This document shows, piece by piece, positions 1 through 9,112 of a DNA stretch of 64,000 nt. This DNA comes from Pseudomonas gingeri (GTDB taxonomy: Bacteria > Pseudomonadota > Gammaproteobacteria > Pseudomonadales > Pseudomonadaceae), in assembly GCF_013386115.1 (NCBI RefSeq), contig NZ_JACAOR010000014.1:62001-126000 (forward strand), given 5' to 3'. The notes beneath the pieces were generated by a model, which worked only from the letters and a program-made list of their open reading frames with translations, did no database searches and was not told where the DNA came from. The position numbers and the translations under genes were made by a program. Position 1 is the stretch's first letter. Each line of letters begins with the position of its first letter.

Positions 1-950
1 TGGGCACTCCCGCCAAGGCTGCGCAAGGTGATGCGCGGGTTGAGCCAGGTGTAGGCCAGGTCCGAGAAGATCTTGGTCGCGCCGACCACCAGCGCGCTGA
101 TCATCGCGCAGGCTTCGATCAGGTAGACGTCGTGGTTCAGCGACGCGGTGTAGAGCAGCGAGCCGAAGCCCTTGTAGGCGAAGAACACCTCGACCACGAT
201 GACGTTCGACAGCAGCCACGGGATGTACAGCATGATCACCGTGATGGGCGCGATCAGCACATTGCGCAGGGCATGGCGCAGGACGATGCGCCGGGTCGAC
301 GCGCCCTTGAGCCGGGCGGTGCGGATATACGGCGCCTGCATCACCTCGACCATCGAGGCGCGGGTGATCCGCGCCAGGTAGCCGACCCCGAACAGGCACA
401 GCACCATCAGCGGCATCGCCAGTTGCAGGGCGCTGAAGCCATCTTCCATGCTGCTCACGCCCGGCAGCCAGTTGAGCCAGAACACAAAGATCGCCGAGAC
501 GAACACCGCGCTGGCGAAGTCCGGGATCGAGGTGGTGACGATCGACAGGAACGACACCAGCCGGTCCATCGCCGAACCCTGGCGAATCCCCGCCAGCACG
601 CCGAGCGTCAACGCCACCGGGACCATGATCAGCAGCGCCAGTCCGGCGAGCATCAGGGTCTGGCCGAGGTTGGGCAGCAACAGGTCGACCACGGGCGCGT
701 GAAAGTGCACCGAGGTGCCCCAGTGACCGGTGACGAAGTCCTTCAGCCAGACCAGGTAGCGCCACAGGAACGGCTGGTCATAACCATGTTCGGTGAGCCA
801 GGCGGCTCGTTGGTCGGCGGCGGAGTAGGGGCCGAGGACGTTGATGGCGACGTCCTCGATATTCAGCTCCAGCGCGAAAAAGACAATCAGTGACACCGAC
901 AGCAGGGTTGCTGCCAGGGCCAGTAGCTTGCGCCACAGGAAATCAGCCAT
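1..950 (-). CDS. ABC transporter permease, DppB/OppB type (3' end cut by window)
   Basis: Inner-membrane permease of a peptide/nickel-type ABC importer. The reading frame opens with ATG at 950 (protein begins MADFLWRKLL) and stays open to position 1, so the C-terminus lies outside the window. It has an N-terminal membrane helix, a periplasmic stretch with the DppB-like GYDQPFLWRY region, several further hydrophobic segments and the coupling-helix region (RTARLKGASTRRIVLRHALRN) that contacts the ATPase. It starts 74 bases after the upstream binding-protein gene, so the two are probably one operon with further subunits beyond the edge. Family assignment is firm; the substrate is unknown, since this family carries peptides, nickel and other small compounds. 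Confidence 0.88.
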   Translation of the reverse strand, partial: MADFLWRKLLALAATLLSVSLIVFFALELNIEDVAINVLGPYSAADQRAAWLTEHGYDQPFLWRYLVWLKDFVTGHWGTSVHFHAPVVDLLLPNLGQTLMLAGLALLIMVPVALTLGVLAGIRQGSAMDRLVSFLSIVTTSIPDFASAVFVSAIFVFWLNWLPGVSSMEDGFSALQLAMPLMVLCLFGVGYLARITRASMVEVMQAPYIRTARLKGASTRRIVLRHALRNVLIAPITVIMLYIPWLLSNVIVVEVFFAYKGFGSLLYTASLNHDVYLIEACAMISALVVGATKIFSDLAYTWLNPRITLRSLGGSA

Positions 951-1024
951 GTTTGCATGCTCCGGCTAATGAAGTGAGCGGCTCGCCGCACCGCGGTGGG
1001 CGAGCTCATTGTTCAAAGGTCGGA

Positions 1025-2659
1025 TCAGGCGCTGAGCCAGGTCTCGTTCATCGGATAGAAGTCCGACGGATGCACCAGGAAGCCCTGGACCTTCTGCGAG
1101 GTCGCGGTGAACTTGTCGGCCCAGAACGGCTGGACGATGACGCAGGCGTCCTGGAGGATCTGCTCCACGCTCTGCATCGCCACCGCCCGCTGTTTCGGAT
1201 CGACGATGCCCATGGCCTGGTCCAGCGCCGCGTCGAAGGCCGGGTCGGCGTAATGGCTTTCGTTCCACGCCGCGCCGCTGCGGTACGCCAGTTCGAGGGA
1301 CATCACGCCCAGTGGGCGGTGGGCCCAGTAGGTGAGGCTGAAGGCGGCCTTGTCCCAGATCGGCCAGTACTGGGTGGCGGGAATCACCTTGAGGTTGATG
1401 CGGATGCCGGCTTCCAGGCAGTTCTGCTGGAGGATCTGCGCGGTGTCCTGCTCGTAGCGGCCCTGGGTGTTGCCGACGATCAGGTCGATGTCGATGCCGT
1501 TGGGGTGCCCGGCCTCGGCCAGCAACGCCTTGGCCTTGGCCACGTCACGGGCGCGCTTGGGCAGCGGGAAGTATTCCGGGTGGGACGGGGCGACGTGATG
1601 GTCCTCGCCCAGGGTGCCCATGCCGCGATAAGCGATCTTGAGCATCTGCGCATTGTCGGCGCAGAGGGCCACGGCCTTGCGGATGCGCAGGTCGTCGAAC
1701 GGCTTCTGGTCCACGGCCATGCGCATCACCACGGTCTGCGCCGACTTGCAGGTGAGCAGCCGGGCATTCGGCAGGCGCTTGGCCAGGTCCAGTTCGGCGA
1801 CGGTGACGCGGTACAGGACGTCGACCTGGCCGGCCTGGAGGGCGGCGAGCTGGGTCGAGACATCGGTGCCCATGTCGATATAGCGCAGCTCGTCGAGGTA
1901 GGCCGGCTTGCCCCAGTAGTCGGTGCGCCTGGCAAAGGTCGCCTGCTTGTTCACGGCGAACGAGGCGAGCTTGAACGGACCGGTGCCCAGCGGGTTCTTC
2001 GACCAGTCGTCACCCGCCTTGAAGCTGCGGTGGACGATGGAACAGGTGAAGGCGTTGAGCATTTCCGGGATCGCCAGGATCGGCCGCTTGAGCACCAGCT
2101 TGAACTGGTGGGGACCGAGTTTTTCGAAGGCACTGATGTCCTGGAAGGCGGTGCGGTTGACCGACTTGGAGTCGGCGGCGGTCCAGCGCTTGAAGTTGTG
2201 CTCGACGTCGTCGCTGTTGAAGTCGTCGCCGTTGCTCCACTTCACGTCCTGGCGCAGGTTGAAGGTCCACTCCCTGAGATCGTCCGAAGGTTTCCAGCTT
2301 TCGGCCAGGTACGGATGGGTGATGTTTTCGGCATCGACCCAGGTCAGGTATTCCAGGCTGTTGCGCATCAGGTTCGAGGCTTCGATCCAGGTGATCAGCA
2401 TCGGGTCCTGGATTTCCTGGATGGCACAGGCGAAGCGCAGGCTGCCACCCTGGCGTGGTGCCGGGGTTTCGGCGGCCTGGGCCGACTCGCCGAAGAGTAC
2501 CGGGCCGAGGAAGCTGCCGGCGCTGGCGGCGGTGATACCCAGCAGGGTCGCGGTGTGGAGAAATTGCCGGCGGCTGATCTGGCCGCCCTTGGCTTGGGTG
2601 CACAGGTCTTCCACGGCTGGATGCGGCGCGGAGCCGTCCAGGGTCTGCAAATCTTTCAT
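1025..2659 (-). CDS. ABC transporter substrate-binding protein, family 5, Tat signal
   Basis: Periplasmic solute-binding protein of 544 residues, in the normal size range for DppA/OppA-type proteins. The N-terminus has a twin-arginine motif (SRRQFLHT, about residues 29-36) followed by a hydrophobic stretch and an AQA-A cleavage region, so it is probably exported folded by Tat. The family-5 pattern is clear: an [19 protein letters not shown] segment and later the [13 protein letters not shown] and GTGPFKL regions. It directly precedes the DppB-like permease at 1-950. A long leader of about 190 bases separates its start from a 53-bp sequence (2851-2903) that also occurs before the aldehyde dehydrogenase operon at 9193, suggesting shared control. 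Ligand unknown. Confidence 0.88.
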   Translation of the reverse strand: MKDLQTLDGSAPHPAVEDLCTQAKGGQISRRQFLHTATLLGITAASAGSFLGPVLFGESAQAAETPAPRQGGSLRFACAIQEIQDPMLITWIEASNLMRNSLEYLTWVDAENITHPYLAESWKPSDDLREWTFNLRQDVKWSNGDDFNSDDVEHNFKRWTAADSKSVNRTAFQDISAFEKLGPHQFKLVLKRPILAIPEMLNAFTCSIVHRSFKAGDDWSKNPLGTGPFKLASFAVNKQATFARRTDYWGKPAYLDELRYIDMGTDVSTQLAALQAGQVDVLYRVTVAELDLAKRLPNARLLTCKSAQTVVMRMAVDQKPFDDLRIRKAVALCADNAQMLKIAYRGMGTLGEDHHVAPSHPEYFPLPKRARDVAKAKALLAEAGHPNGIDIDLIVGNTQGRYEQDTAQILQQNCLEAGIRINLKVIPATQYWPIWDKAAFSLTYWAHRPLGVMSLELAYRSGAAWNESHYADPAFDAALDQAMGIVDPKQRAVAMQSVEQILQDACVIVQPFWADKFTATSQKVQGFLVHPSDFYPMNETWLSA

Positions 2660-2850
2660 GAGCCTCTCCGAATACTTGGGCGTTGGTGCGTGTAGGGCTG
2701 ACTGCGGGAATGGCGGGGCGGTCAGCGCTGGCGGTCAGGATCGAATCCGTGACCGGACAGACAAAACGACGGCAGCAGAACAAAGCGCAAAGGAATCAGG
2801 AGGCAGGACGTGAGGTAGGACATGGCGCGGCTCTCATGTTGTTTTTATTT

Positions 2851-2903
2851 GAGATGCCCGCAGTTTTGTCATCTGGCCCGGGATGAACAAACGATAAATT
2901 CAG
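2851..2903 (-). promoter_or_regulatory. Shared 53-bp regulatory element, copy 1
   Basis: Read on the minus strand, 48 of 53 bases match 9113-9165 on the plus strand. The core TTGTTCATCC, six bases, then (G/A)GATGACAA is an imperfect dyad, as expected for a transcription-factor operator. Downstream AT-rich bases (ATAAAAAC versus ATAAGAAA) are also similar. It lies 191 bases before the binding-protein start here, but only 27 bases before the aldehyde dehydrogenase start in the other copy. The neighbouring LysR gene at 8037 is a plausible but unproven regulator. Confidence 0.6.
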
Positions 2904-3002
2904 CGCAGGATGATTCCTAAAACGCATATTACTGATTGCTCCCCGGTCCAGACACGCTCCCGATCGATTATCCAGGTGGGCCCAGGGCCAACCCGGTCAC
3001 TC

Positions 3003-3092
3003 TGTAGGAGCCGGCTTGCTGGCGATGAACGATAACGCGGTGCAATTGATACTCCGCGGGGTCCGCATCGCCGGCAAGCCGGCTCCTACAGG
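3003..3092. repeat. REP-type extragenic palindrome pair
   Basis: Inverted pair built from GTAGGAGCCGGCTTGCTGGC and its complement, separated by about 45 bases. It is the same family as the other palindromes in this window. Confidence 0.8.
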
Positions 3093-3115
3093 GGTATGGC
3101 GGTATCACCAAGGGT

Positions 3116-4342
3116 TCAAGCCGGCATCAGGCGCGGATCGAACGGATAGTCCGAGAGCAGCTCGATACCGTTCTCGTGGATGTAGATCTGCTCCTCGAGC
3201 TTGACCCCTTCGCCACCGGCATCGTGACCGATGTAGCTTTCCACGCAGATGGTCATGCCGGCCTCGAACACGCCGTCGTAGCCCAGCGAATCGATGTCCT
3301 CGCGATGCACCACGTAAGGGTATTCACCGGTCATGCCAACCCCGTGCACCAGGGCAAAATAACGGTTGGCCTTGTAGTTTTCGGGGATCTTCCAGGCCCG
3401 TTCGGCGTACTCCTTGAAACTGCGTCCGGCCTTGAGCATTTCCATATTGGTCTGCACCTGTTCGTAGGCCAGCTTGTACAGTTCCCGTTGCCTGGGCGTC
3501 GCCGCCTGGTCGCCGCAGAGAAAGGTCCGCGAGAAGTCGGCGTAGTAGCCGAAGCGGCCCACCACATCGGTGTCCAGGGCCACCAGGTCACCGGCTTCGA
3601 TGGGCCGGGTACTGCACTCCTGGAACCAGGGATTGGTGCGCGGGCCGGAGGACAACAGGCGGGTTTCCACATAGTCGCCGTCAGTGGCGATCACATGCTG
3701 GTGCAGGTGCGACCAGAGTTCATTCTCGCTGATGCCGGGACGCAGCTTGCTTTCCATCAGCCGCACCCCGGCCTCGGTCGCCCGCAGGCTGGCACGGATC
3801 ATCTTCAGCTCGTTCGGCACCTTGATGCAGCGGGCGCGTTCCAGCGGCTCCTGGGCATCGAACACCTGGTAGCCGAGGCGTTGCAGTTCGAAGGCCGCCG
3901 CGGAGGTGGCACTTTCGATGGCGATGCGCTTGCCGCCGCCGCATTTTTTCACCAGGTCGTCGATTTCAGCGGCCCAGTCCGCGGTGACATTGCCCAGGAA
4001 GCTGTCGCAGAAGTAATAGGAGATGGCCTTGGCCGGGCGTACTTCGTCGACGGTATTGAGTTGCTGCGCCAGGTGCAGGCAGCCGCCGAACTCGAACACC
4101 ACCACCGGACCTTCCGCCGGGATGAAGGCATAGCGCGCCGGGTTGCGCGCCGAGTACACCTGCATGTTGCGCGAGCCGGTGGCGTAGCGCATGTGGGTCG
4201 GGTCGAACAGCACGCAGGCGGCGTAGTCGCGTTTCTTCAGTTCGTTGCGCACTCGCTGCAGGCGGTCCAGTTGGATCTGCTGGATCTCCGCCGCGGTGGG
4301 TTCGCAGTCGGCGGGGTTGCGGTTGGGGCCGGAAAGACTCAT
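3116..4342 (-). CDS. M24-fold metalloprotein resembling DMSP lyase DddP, catalytic Asp missing
   Basis: A 408-residue pita-bread-fold protein. The closest family I can recall is DddP: it shares ETRLL.SGPRTNPWFQEC, NMEMLK.G, HGVG, CVE and a YPFDP.LM C-terminus. All six metal ligands align without gaps at a constant offset of 38: Asp257, Asp259, Asp269, His333, Glu368, Glu383 (DddP 295, 297, 307, 371, 406, 421). The residue matching the proposed catalytic base Asp377 of DddP is Gly339, so DMSP cleavage is not expected by that mechanism. A hydrolase of the Xaa-Pro peptidase/creatinase type is the alternative. It lies between a 2OG oxygenase gene and a peptide-type importer on the same strand, suggesting it processes an imported or hydroxylated amino-acid-like compound. 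DddP numbering is from memory. Confidence 0.75.
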   Translation of the reverse strand: MSLSGPNRNPADCEPTAAEIQQIQLDRLQRVRNELKKRDYAACVLFDPTHMRYATGSRNMQVYSARNPARYAFIPAEGPVVVFEFGGCLHLAQQLNTVDEVRPAKAISYYFCDSFLGNVTADWAAEIDDLVKKCGGGKRIAIESATSAAAFELQRLGYQVFDAQEPLERARCIKVPNELKMIRASLRATEAGVRLMESKLRPGISENELWSHLHQHVIATDGDYVETRLLSSGPRTNPWFQECSTRPIEAGDLVALDTDVVGRFGYYADFSRTFLCGDQAATPRQRELYKLAYEQVQTNMEMLKAGRSFKEYAERAWKIPENYKANRYFALVHGVGMTGEYPYVVHREDIDSLGYDGVFEAGMTICVESYIGHDAGGEGVKLEEQIYIHENGIELLSDYPFDPRLMPA

Positions 4343-4419
4343 GGGGTGTTCCTCGCTGATACCGGTCGGTGATGGGTGACGTTCTTATGGGCAGTCGTAT
4401 GGGTTGGGCGTGCAGGATC

Positions 4420-4504
4420 TGTAGGGGCCGGCTTGCTGGCGATGGCGTCCGATCAGGCGATGCAAGACTCACTGGCCTCATCGCTGGCAAGCCAGCTCCT
4501 GCAA
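4420..4504. repeat. REP-type extragenic palindrome pair
   Basis: GGGGCCGGCTTGCTGGCGATG and an inverted copy ending CAAGCCAGCTCCTGCAAGG lie between the oxygenase and M24 genes. If transcribed together, these genes have a stable RNA hairpin between them. Confidence 0.75.
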
Positions 4505-4517
4505 GGGTTGCGTGTAT

Positions 4518-5399
4518 TCAGTCGAGCAACTGATCGCTGCGCACCAGGTTGCGTTCGGCTTGCAGGTGGGCTTCGGACAGACGTCCATAGAGTTGCTTGG
4601 TGCGCTGGGCGCGGCCGATGATCCCGGGCTTTTCCGAGTAGGCGAAGATCGCCGTGTTGCGCTCGATGGCGCCTTCGACGCGGGTCACGCGGTGGACCGA
4701 AAAGCGTCCCTTGAAGATCTGCAGGTCGCCGGGATTGAGTTCGAGTTCCTGCACCCGGCTGCGGTCCTCGCCACGTACCACCTTGCCCACGGCCCCGAGG
4801 TTTTCCGCCGAACGCGAGCGGATCATCGGCGCGTACTCGAACAGGCCGCCGGCCTCGGGTTTCTGGGTCATCATGCTGACGATGAATTCGTTGGTGTCGA
4901 AGTGCCAGGGCTGTTCGGTGCCGTTCGGCATGACGTTGATCACCAGGCCGGCGAACGGGTCGGCGTATTCGAAAATCTCCGGTTCGTCGAGACAGGCACC
5001 GATGAACCGTTTCATCATCGGCGATACGTAGAGCCGGTGGATGATCGCGTCCGGGGCGATCATGTCGCGGGTCACGAAACCGCTGGTGCGCTCCATGAAG
5101 GTGCGGCGCGGATCATCTTCAGGCAGCGACGGGTCGTCCTCGGTGAAGTAGGCATTGACCTTGCGCACTGAATAAAAAGTCTTGTCCGACAGCGCCTGGC
5201 CCTCGCTGCGGGCCTGTTCCAGCACTTCGGGACGCAGGAAGTTCTTCAGCAGGCAGCAACCGTCGATGGCCAGTTCGGCCCGGGCGTGTTCGATCAGGGC
5301 CTGTAATTGAACATGGCCCGAATCATGTATGGGATACAGTTCGGTGTTGACGATATCGCTGATATCACCGACTTCGGCATCGGCAAGTTGAAGGCTCAT
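4518..5399 (-). CDS. Fe(II)/2-oxoglutarate oxygenase, BesD/ArpA-like hydroxylase
   Basis: A 293-residue cytoplasmic oxygenase. The facial triad is visible as His166-x-Asp168 (PWHFDTNEF) and His236 (FSVHRVTRV), with Arg247 as the probable 2-oxoglutarate anchor. The segment with MTQKPEAGGLFEYAP and an R(S/A)xEN motif resembles the amino-acid halogenase/hydroxylase family typified by BesD. In halogenases the triad Asp is Gly; here it is Asp, so hydroxylation of a free amino acid or small acid is the better guess. It is divergent from the LysR gene at 5555 and first in a minus-strand row followed by the DddP-like gene and a peptide-type importer. Substrate unknown. Confidence 0.78.
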   Translation of the reverse strand: MSLQLADAEVGDISDIVNTELYPIHDSGHVQLQALIEHARAELAIDGCCLLKNFLRPEVLEQARSEGQALSDKTFYSVRKVNAYFTEDDPSLPEDDPRRTFMERTSGFVTRDMIAPDAIIHRLYVSPMMKRFIGACLDEPEIFEYADPFAGLVINVMPNGTEQPWHFDTNEFIVSMMTQKPEAGGLFEYAPMIRSRSAENLGAVGKVVRGEDRSRVQELELNPGDLQIFKGRFSVHRVTRVEGAIERNTAIFAYSEKPGIIGRAQRTKQLYGRLSEAHLQAERNLVRSDQLLD

Positions 5400-5554
5400 G
5401 TCGCGCTCCGTTTATTAAGTGAAGACTGATCAAGTAAAGAATCGCTCGCCATCGCAAGTTCCAGGTTGTTCCGGCGTTGAATTGATAGTTGCTTAAATAC
5501 GGGAGTAATAGAAATGATCAGTTCCGATCGAATCCATCGGCAGGCGCGATAGTT

Positions 5555-6463
5555 ATGTCAGGTCATCTGGACGGAACCCTGCTCAAGGTCTTTGTCGCGA
5601 TTATCGAGTGCAAGGGCTTTTCAGCGGCGGCCGAACGCCTGCACAAGACCCAGTCGACGGTCAGCCAGAGCCTGCAGCGCCTGGAGGAAGTGGTGGGCAC
5701 GCCGCTGGTCTATCGCACCAGTCGCAGCGTCAGCCTGACCCCCAGCGGCGAGACCTTCCTGATTTATGCGCGGCGCATCCTCAAACTGCACAACGAGGCG
5801 ATCAATGCCGCGCATCTGCCGGGCGAGGGCGGCTGCATTCATGTCGGCCTGCCGGAGGACTATGCGCAGTACTGCCTGGCCGGGGTGTTGCGGGATTTTC
5901 GCGAGCACTTCCCGAAGATCCGCCCGGATATCTGCTGCGAAATGTCCGTGGCCCTGGTTGCCCGTCTGCAACGTGGCGAGCTGGACCTGGTGCTGGGTGT
6001 GCAGCATGCCCACCTGCAACCGGGGGAGTTCCTCTGCGACGAGCCGCTGGCGTGGGTGACCCGCGAGGGCTGGGTGCCGGGTCGCGACGAGTCGGTGCCG
6101 CTGGCGGTCTATGCCGAGGGGTGTGCCTTTCGGGCCAATGCCATCGATGCCCTGGCCGAAGCCGGGCGGCCCTGGCATGTGGTCTACACCAGCCAGAGTC
6201 CGCGGGGCATCGGCGTCGCCATCGACGGTGGCGGGATGGTCGGGGTGACGGCGCGGCGGCTGGTTCCGCCAGGTTGGCGGGTGCTGGATGAGCGGGATGG
6301 CTTTCCGCCCATCGAACCGGCGCGCTTGATGCTCTGGCGGGCGGCGGATCGCCAGGACCCGGAACTGGACGCCCTGGTGGCGATTCTCTGTCGCCAGTTG
6401 GGACGTTCAGAGCGCTTCGGCGAGGGGCGCGCCGCGTCGCTGATGGCGAGCCATGGCGTATAG
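5555..6463 (+). CDS. LysR-family transcriptional regulator
   Basis: Winged helix-turn-helix regulator of 302 residues from ATG 5555 (MSGHLDGTLLKVFVAIIE). The DNA-binding motif FSAAAERLHKTQSTVSQSLQRLE is typical, followed by a periplasmic-binding-like effector domain. A TTG at 5489 would add 22 residues that do not belong to the family, so 5555 was chosen. It is divergent from the 2OG oxygenase gene (5399), its most likely target, with 155 bases between starts. Its last 57 bases overlap the convergent MFS gene. Effector unknown. Confidence 0.85.
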   Translation: MSGHLDGTLLKVFVAIIECKGFSAAAERLHKTQSTVSQSLQRLEEVVGTPLVYRTSRSVSLTPSGETFLIYARRILKLHNEAINAAHLPGEGGCIHVGLPEDYAQYCLAGVLRDFREHFPKIRPDICCEMSVALVARLQRGELDLVLGVQHAHLQPGEFLCDEPLAWVTREGWVPGRDESVPLAVYAEGCAFRANAIDALAEAGRPWHVVYTSQSPRGIGVAIDGGGMVGVTARRLVPPGWRVLDERDGFPPIEPARLMLWRAADRQDPELDALVAILCRQLGRSERFGEGRAASLMASHGV

Positions 6464-7645
6464 CAACAGTAGGCTGGCAAGCGTCCAGGCGGCGATCCAG
6501 GCATGGATCGCGGCGAACGAGCCGCTGGCCTGCAACAGCAGGCCGTTGATGGCATTGGCGCTGGCGCTGCCCAGGCCATAACCGACCATGCTCAGGCTGA
6601 CCACTTGCAGGCTTTGCACCGGTGTCAGGCGGGCGCTGAGGTAGGCGGCCATCAGGCCCCAGACCGGGAAGTAGAACAGCGCGAACAGGCCGGCGGCCAG
6701 CCAGGCCAGGGCCAGCATCGGGTACAGCAGCAGCGCGAGCATGGCCAGGCCGAAGGCGCCGATGCTGAAGGCCATGACCCGCAAGACTCCCCAGCGGTCG
6801 GCGAGGGCGCCCAGCAGCAGCCCGCCCAGCGCCCCGCAAGCGCCGATCAGGGTCCAGAGCGAACCGGTGGTCTGTGGGCCGGCGCCCAGGCGTTCGCTGA
6901 CAAAAGCCGAGAGAAAGTTCAGGAACGGCCCGCTGGTGCTGCCGATAAAGGTGCTGAGCAGCAGGATATGCACCGCGACCGGTTGTTCCAGGCACAGCCG
7001 CAGCCACTGTCGCAATACCTGCCTGAACGACGGCGTGGCAACGGCGCGAGGCGTCGCGGGTGGAGGCGTGGAAGCCAGGGCCCAGCAGGTGAGGGCCGTG
7101 ACCGATAGTGTCAGGCCGGCGCAGATCAGCCAGAAATGTTGCAGGGAAATCCCCTGGAGCAGGGCGATCAGCAGCCCGTTGAGGCAGATCGCAAAGGCCG
7201 CGCCGGAGGAGGCCAGGCCCAGGATCCGACTGCGGTGGCTGGCGGGGATCAGCTCGCCGGCCAGGGCGGCGATGGCATTCCAGTTGGACACCGCGCAGGC
7301 CGACACCAGTGCCAGGCACAGGGCGAAGGGCAGCACCCGCGGCGTCGCCACGGCCAATGCCAGCAGCAGGGGGCTGAGCAGCATGGTCAGGCGCACCATG
7401 TTGCGCGGGCTGATCCAGGCGGCCGCCAGGCCGCTGGCAATCGAGGCGCCCATATAGAAAAGTTGCAGCAGGGCGGCGATGGCCGCGGCCTGGCTGTAGT
7501 TCAGGGCGAAGTGCTGGCGAATTTCCGGTAATAACGCCGAATAGAGAAAGATACTGAAACCATGGGTGGTGGCATTACACGCGGTAAATATAAAGGCGAG
7601 CAGGGCGAGGGATCTTGTCGGAGTGTTTTTATGGGTTGTCATCAT
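6407..7645 (-). CDS. Major facilitator superfamily transporter
   Basis: A 412-residue inner-membrane protein with about twelve hydrophobic segments. The first begins at residue 11 (RSLALLAFIFTACNATTHGFSIFLYS), and a loop between halves carries MARHQRRG-like basic residues at the end. It starts at the first of two adjacent ATG codons (7645 or 7642). It is convergent with the LysR gene and overlaps its 3' end by 57 bases. It may carry the compound used by the neighbouring oxygenase/M24 genes, but the sequence does not show the substrate. Confidence 0.82.
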   Translation of the reverse strand: MMTTHKNTPTRSLALLAFIFTACNATTHGFSIFLYSALLPEIRQHFALNYSQAAAIAALLQLFYMGASIASGLAAAWISPRNMVRLTMLLSPLLLALAVATPRVLPFALCLALVSACAVSNWNAIAALAGELIPASHRSRILGLASSGAAFAICLNGLLIALLQGISLQHFWLICAGLTLSVTALTCWALASTPPPATPRAVATPSFRQVLRQWLRLCLEQPVAVHILLLSTFIGSTSGPFLNFLSAFVSERLGAGPQTTGSLWTLIGACGALGGLLLGALADRWGVLRVMAFSIGAFGLAMLALLLYPMLALAWLAAGLFALFYFPVWGLMAAYLSARLTPVQSLQVVSLSMVGYGLGSASANAINGLLLQASGSFAAIHAWIAAWTLASLLLLYAMARHQRRGAPLAEAL

Positions 7646-8036
7646 GGTATCCGAGAAGAGTTTGATTGTCGGGTTATTGCAACAGGATGGGGCGAAAGTT
7701 CGAGTCTCGCCCTGTGCAAGTGCGTGCGCTTGTTATGTATCGAGTTACCGGTCAGCGTACCTTTTACAAGTTGAAAACAGCCAGTGCTGAATACTCATGG
7801 GCGCTGTGCGAAATACTCCTGCTATTTATCCCGGGGCGACGTGATTGCAGTCGAAACCGACACGCGGATGATCCGTAGCCGGAGGTGGCCTTGTCGCGAG
7901 CGGGCTGGAGTCTTGTGCACAGGAAACTCGGTATTTTTGTAGGACGATCGACGAAAAAGGAATGTTACTCGTCCTGGCCCCGTGCCATGCTTATGGCAGT
8001 CCGGCCCATCGTGAGTGTCTTTTCTTGAAACGCAAA
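7646..8036. other. Intergenic region between divergent genes
   Basis: A gap of 391 bases between the minus-strand MFS gene and the plus-strand LysR gene, so it must carry both promoters. Short overlapping reading frames here have no recognisable product. I see no convincing -35/-10 pair, repeat or RNA. Confidence 0.5.
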
Positions 8037-8969
8037 ATGCCCGCGCTCAATGCGCTCAAAGCCTTCGAGGTGGCCGGTAGCACCGGCAGTTTCACCCGTG
8101 CCGCCGAACTGCTGAACGTTACCCAGAGTGCCGTCAGCCGCCAGGTCCGCCAGCTCGAAGAACAACTGGGCGAGAGCCTGCTGGAGCGGCGCCATCACCA
8201 CCTGGAGCTGACCAGTGCCGGTCGGGTGCTGCTGCGCGCCTTGCACCAGTCCTTCGACAAGATCGAGATGACCGTGCGCGGCATCCAGGAGAAGAACCAC
8301 GCCAACCGCCTGCGCATCAATGCGCCGCCGACCTTCACCAGTCGCTGGTTGCTGCCGCGCCTGGGGCGGCTGCGCCAGCAGCATCCGGGGCTGGAACTGA
8401 GCATCACCACCCGCCTGCAGGACAGCCTGGCCGAGACCAGCACCCTCGATTGCGCGATTCGTTTCGGCGACGGCGAATGGGATGGCCTGGACAGCTCGCT
8501 GCTGATGCACGAGCGGCATATCGCGGTGTGCTCGCCGAGCCTGTATGCGCGGGAAATGGGCGGGCAGGAGATCGATCTCAATCGCCTGACCCTGCTGCAT
8601 GTGCTGGCCAAGGAGGACCAGCGCTACCTGACCTGGAAACACTGGCTGGACGCGGCGCGGATCAGCGGCGTCGATACCCTCAGCGGCTACGAGTTCGACC
8701 TGCTGGACCTGGCGATCCATGCGGCGATCGACGGCCTGGGCATCACCATCGCCGACTGGCACATGGTCACCGGCGAACTGGCCTGCGGGCAGTTGACCCA
8801 GGTGCTCAACGTGCATGTCGACGGGCACCAGTCCTACTGGCTGGTGACGCGTCCGGAACAGACGCAGATCCCCCAGGTACAGCTGTTCAACCAGTGGCTG
8901 CAGGAAGAGCTGGAACTGGCGCGGCGACAGCTGGAACCGTCGACGGCGGCGCAGATGCCCGTTATCTGA
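8037..8969 (+). CDS. LysR-family regulator, GcvA-like
   Basis: A 310-residue LysR protein. From ATG 8037 it begins MPALNALKAFEVAGSTGSF, the usual GcvA-group opening, with the HTH TRAAELLNVTQSAVSRQVRQL. TTG 8025 would add only MKRK and is also possible. The effector domain has the GcvA-type ITTRLQ..., DCAIRFGDGEW and AIDGLGITIADWHM regions. It lies immediately before the aldehyde dehydrogenase/MFS/enolase/GMC operon on the same strand and is its likely regulator. The 53-bp element before that operon, and its copy at 2851-2903, are candidate binding sites. Effector unknown. Confidence 0.87.
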   Translation: MPALNALKAFEVAGSTGSFTRAAELLNVTQSAVSRQVRQLEEQLGESLLERRHHHLELTSAGRVLLRALHQSFDKIEMTVRGIQEKNHANRLRINAPPTFTSRWLLPRLGRLRQQHPGLELSITTRLQDSLAETSTLDCAIRFGDGEWDGLDSSLLMHERHIAVCSPSLYAREMGGQEIDLNRLTLLHVLAKEDQRYLTWKHWLDAARISGVDTLSGYEFDLLDLAIHAAIDGLGITIADWHMVTGELACGQLTQVLNVHVDGHQSYWLVTRPEQTQIPQVQLFNQWLQEELELARRQLEPSTAAQMPVI

Positions 8970-8986
8970 GGGCGTGACACGACCCT

Positions 8987-9074
8987 TGTGGGAGCCGGCT
9001 TGCCGGCGATGCGGGCGCCGCGCTGCCTCCGCTGCACCGCGTGATCGTTCATCGCCGGCAAGCCAGCTCCCACA
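8987..9074. repeat. REP-type extragenic palindrome pair
   Basis: TGGGAGCCGGCTTGCCGGCG and its inverted partner CGCCGGCAAGCCAGCTCCCA lie just after the LysR stop, where they could act as a weak terminator. Confidence 0.78.
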
Positions 9075-9112
9075 CGTCTGGCGGTAACCTGCATTTTTCG
9101 AATGTTCTGCAC

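Larger units (their letters stand above)
2660..3115. other. Intergenic region with REP palindrome and shared 53-bp element
   Basis: A gap of 456 bases between two minus-strand genes. It contains the 53-bp shared element (2851-2903), described separately, and an inverted extragenic palindrome pair (3003-3092). No further gene is supported; short reading frames here lack ribosome sites and family resemblance. Confidence 0.6.

Noticed and set aside
890-2695. 601-codon plus-strand frame
   Set aside because: Shadow of the binding-protein gene on the opposite strand.
3116-4342. DMSP lyase DddP
   Set aside because: Overall match is strong, but the catalytic Asp is Gly339.
4518-5399. Radical halogenase
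   Set aside because: The triad has Asp168, not the Gly that opens the halide site.
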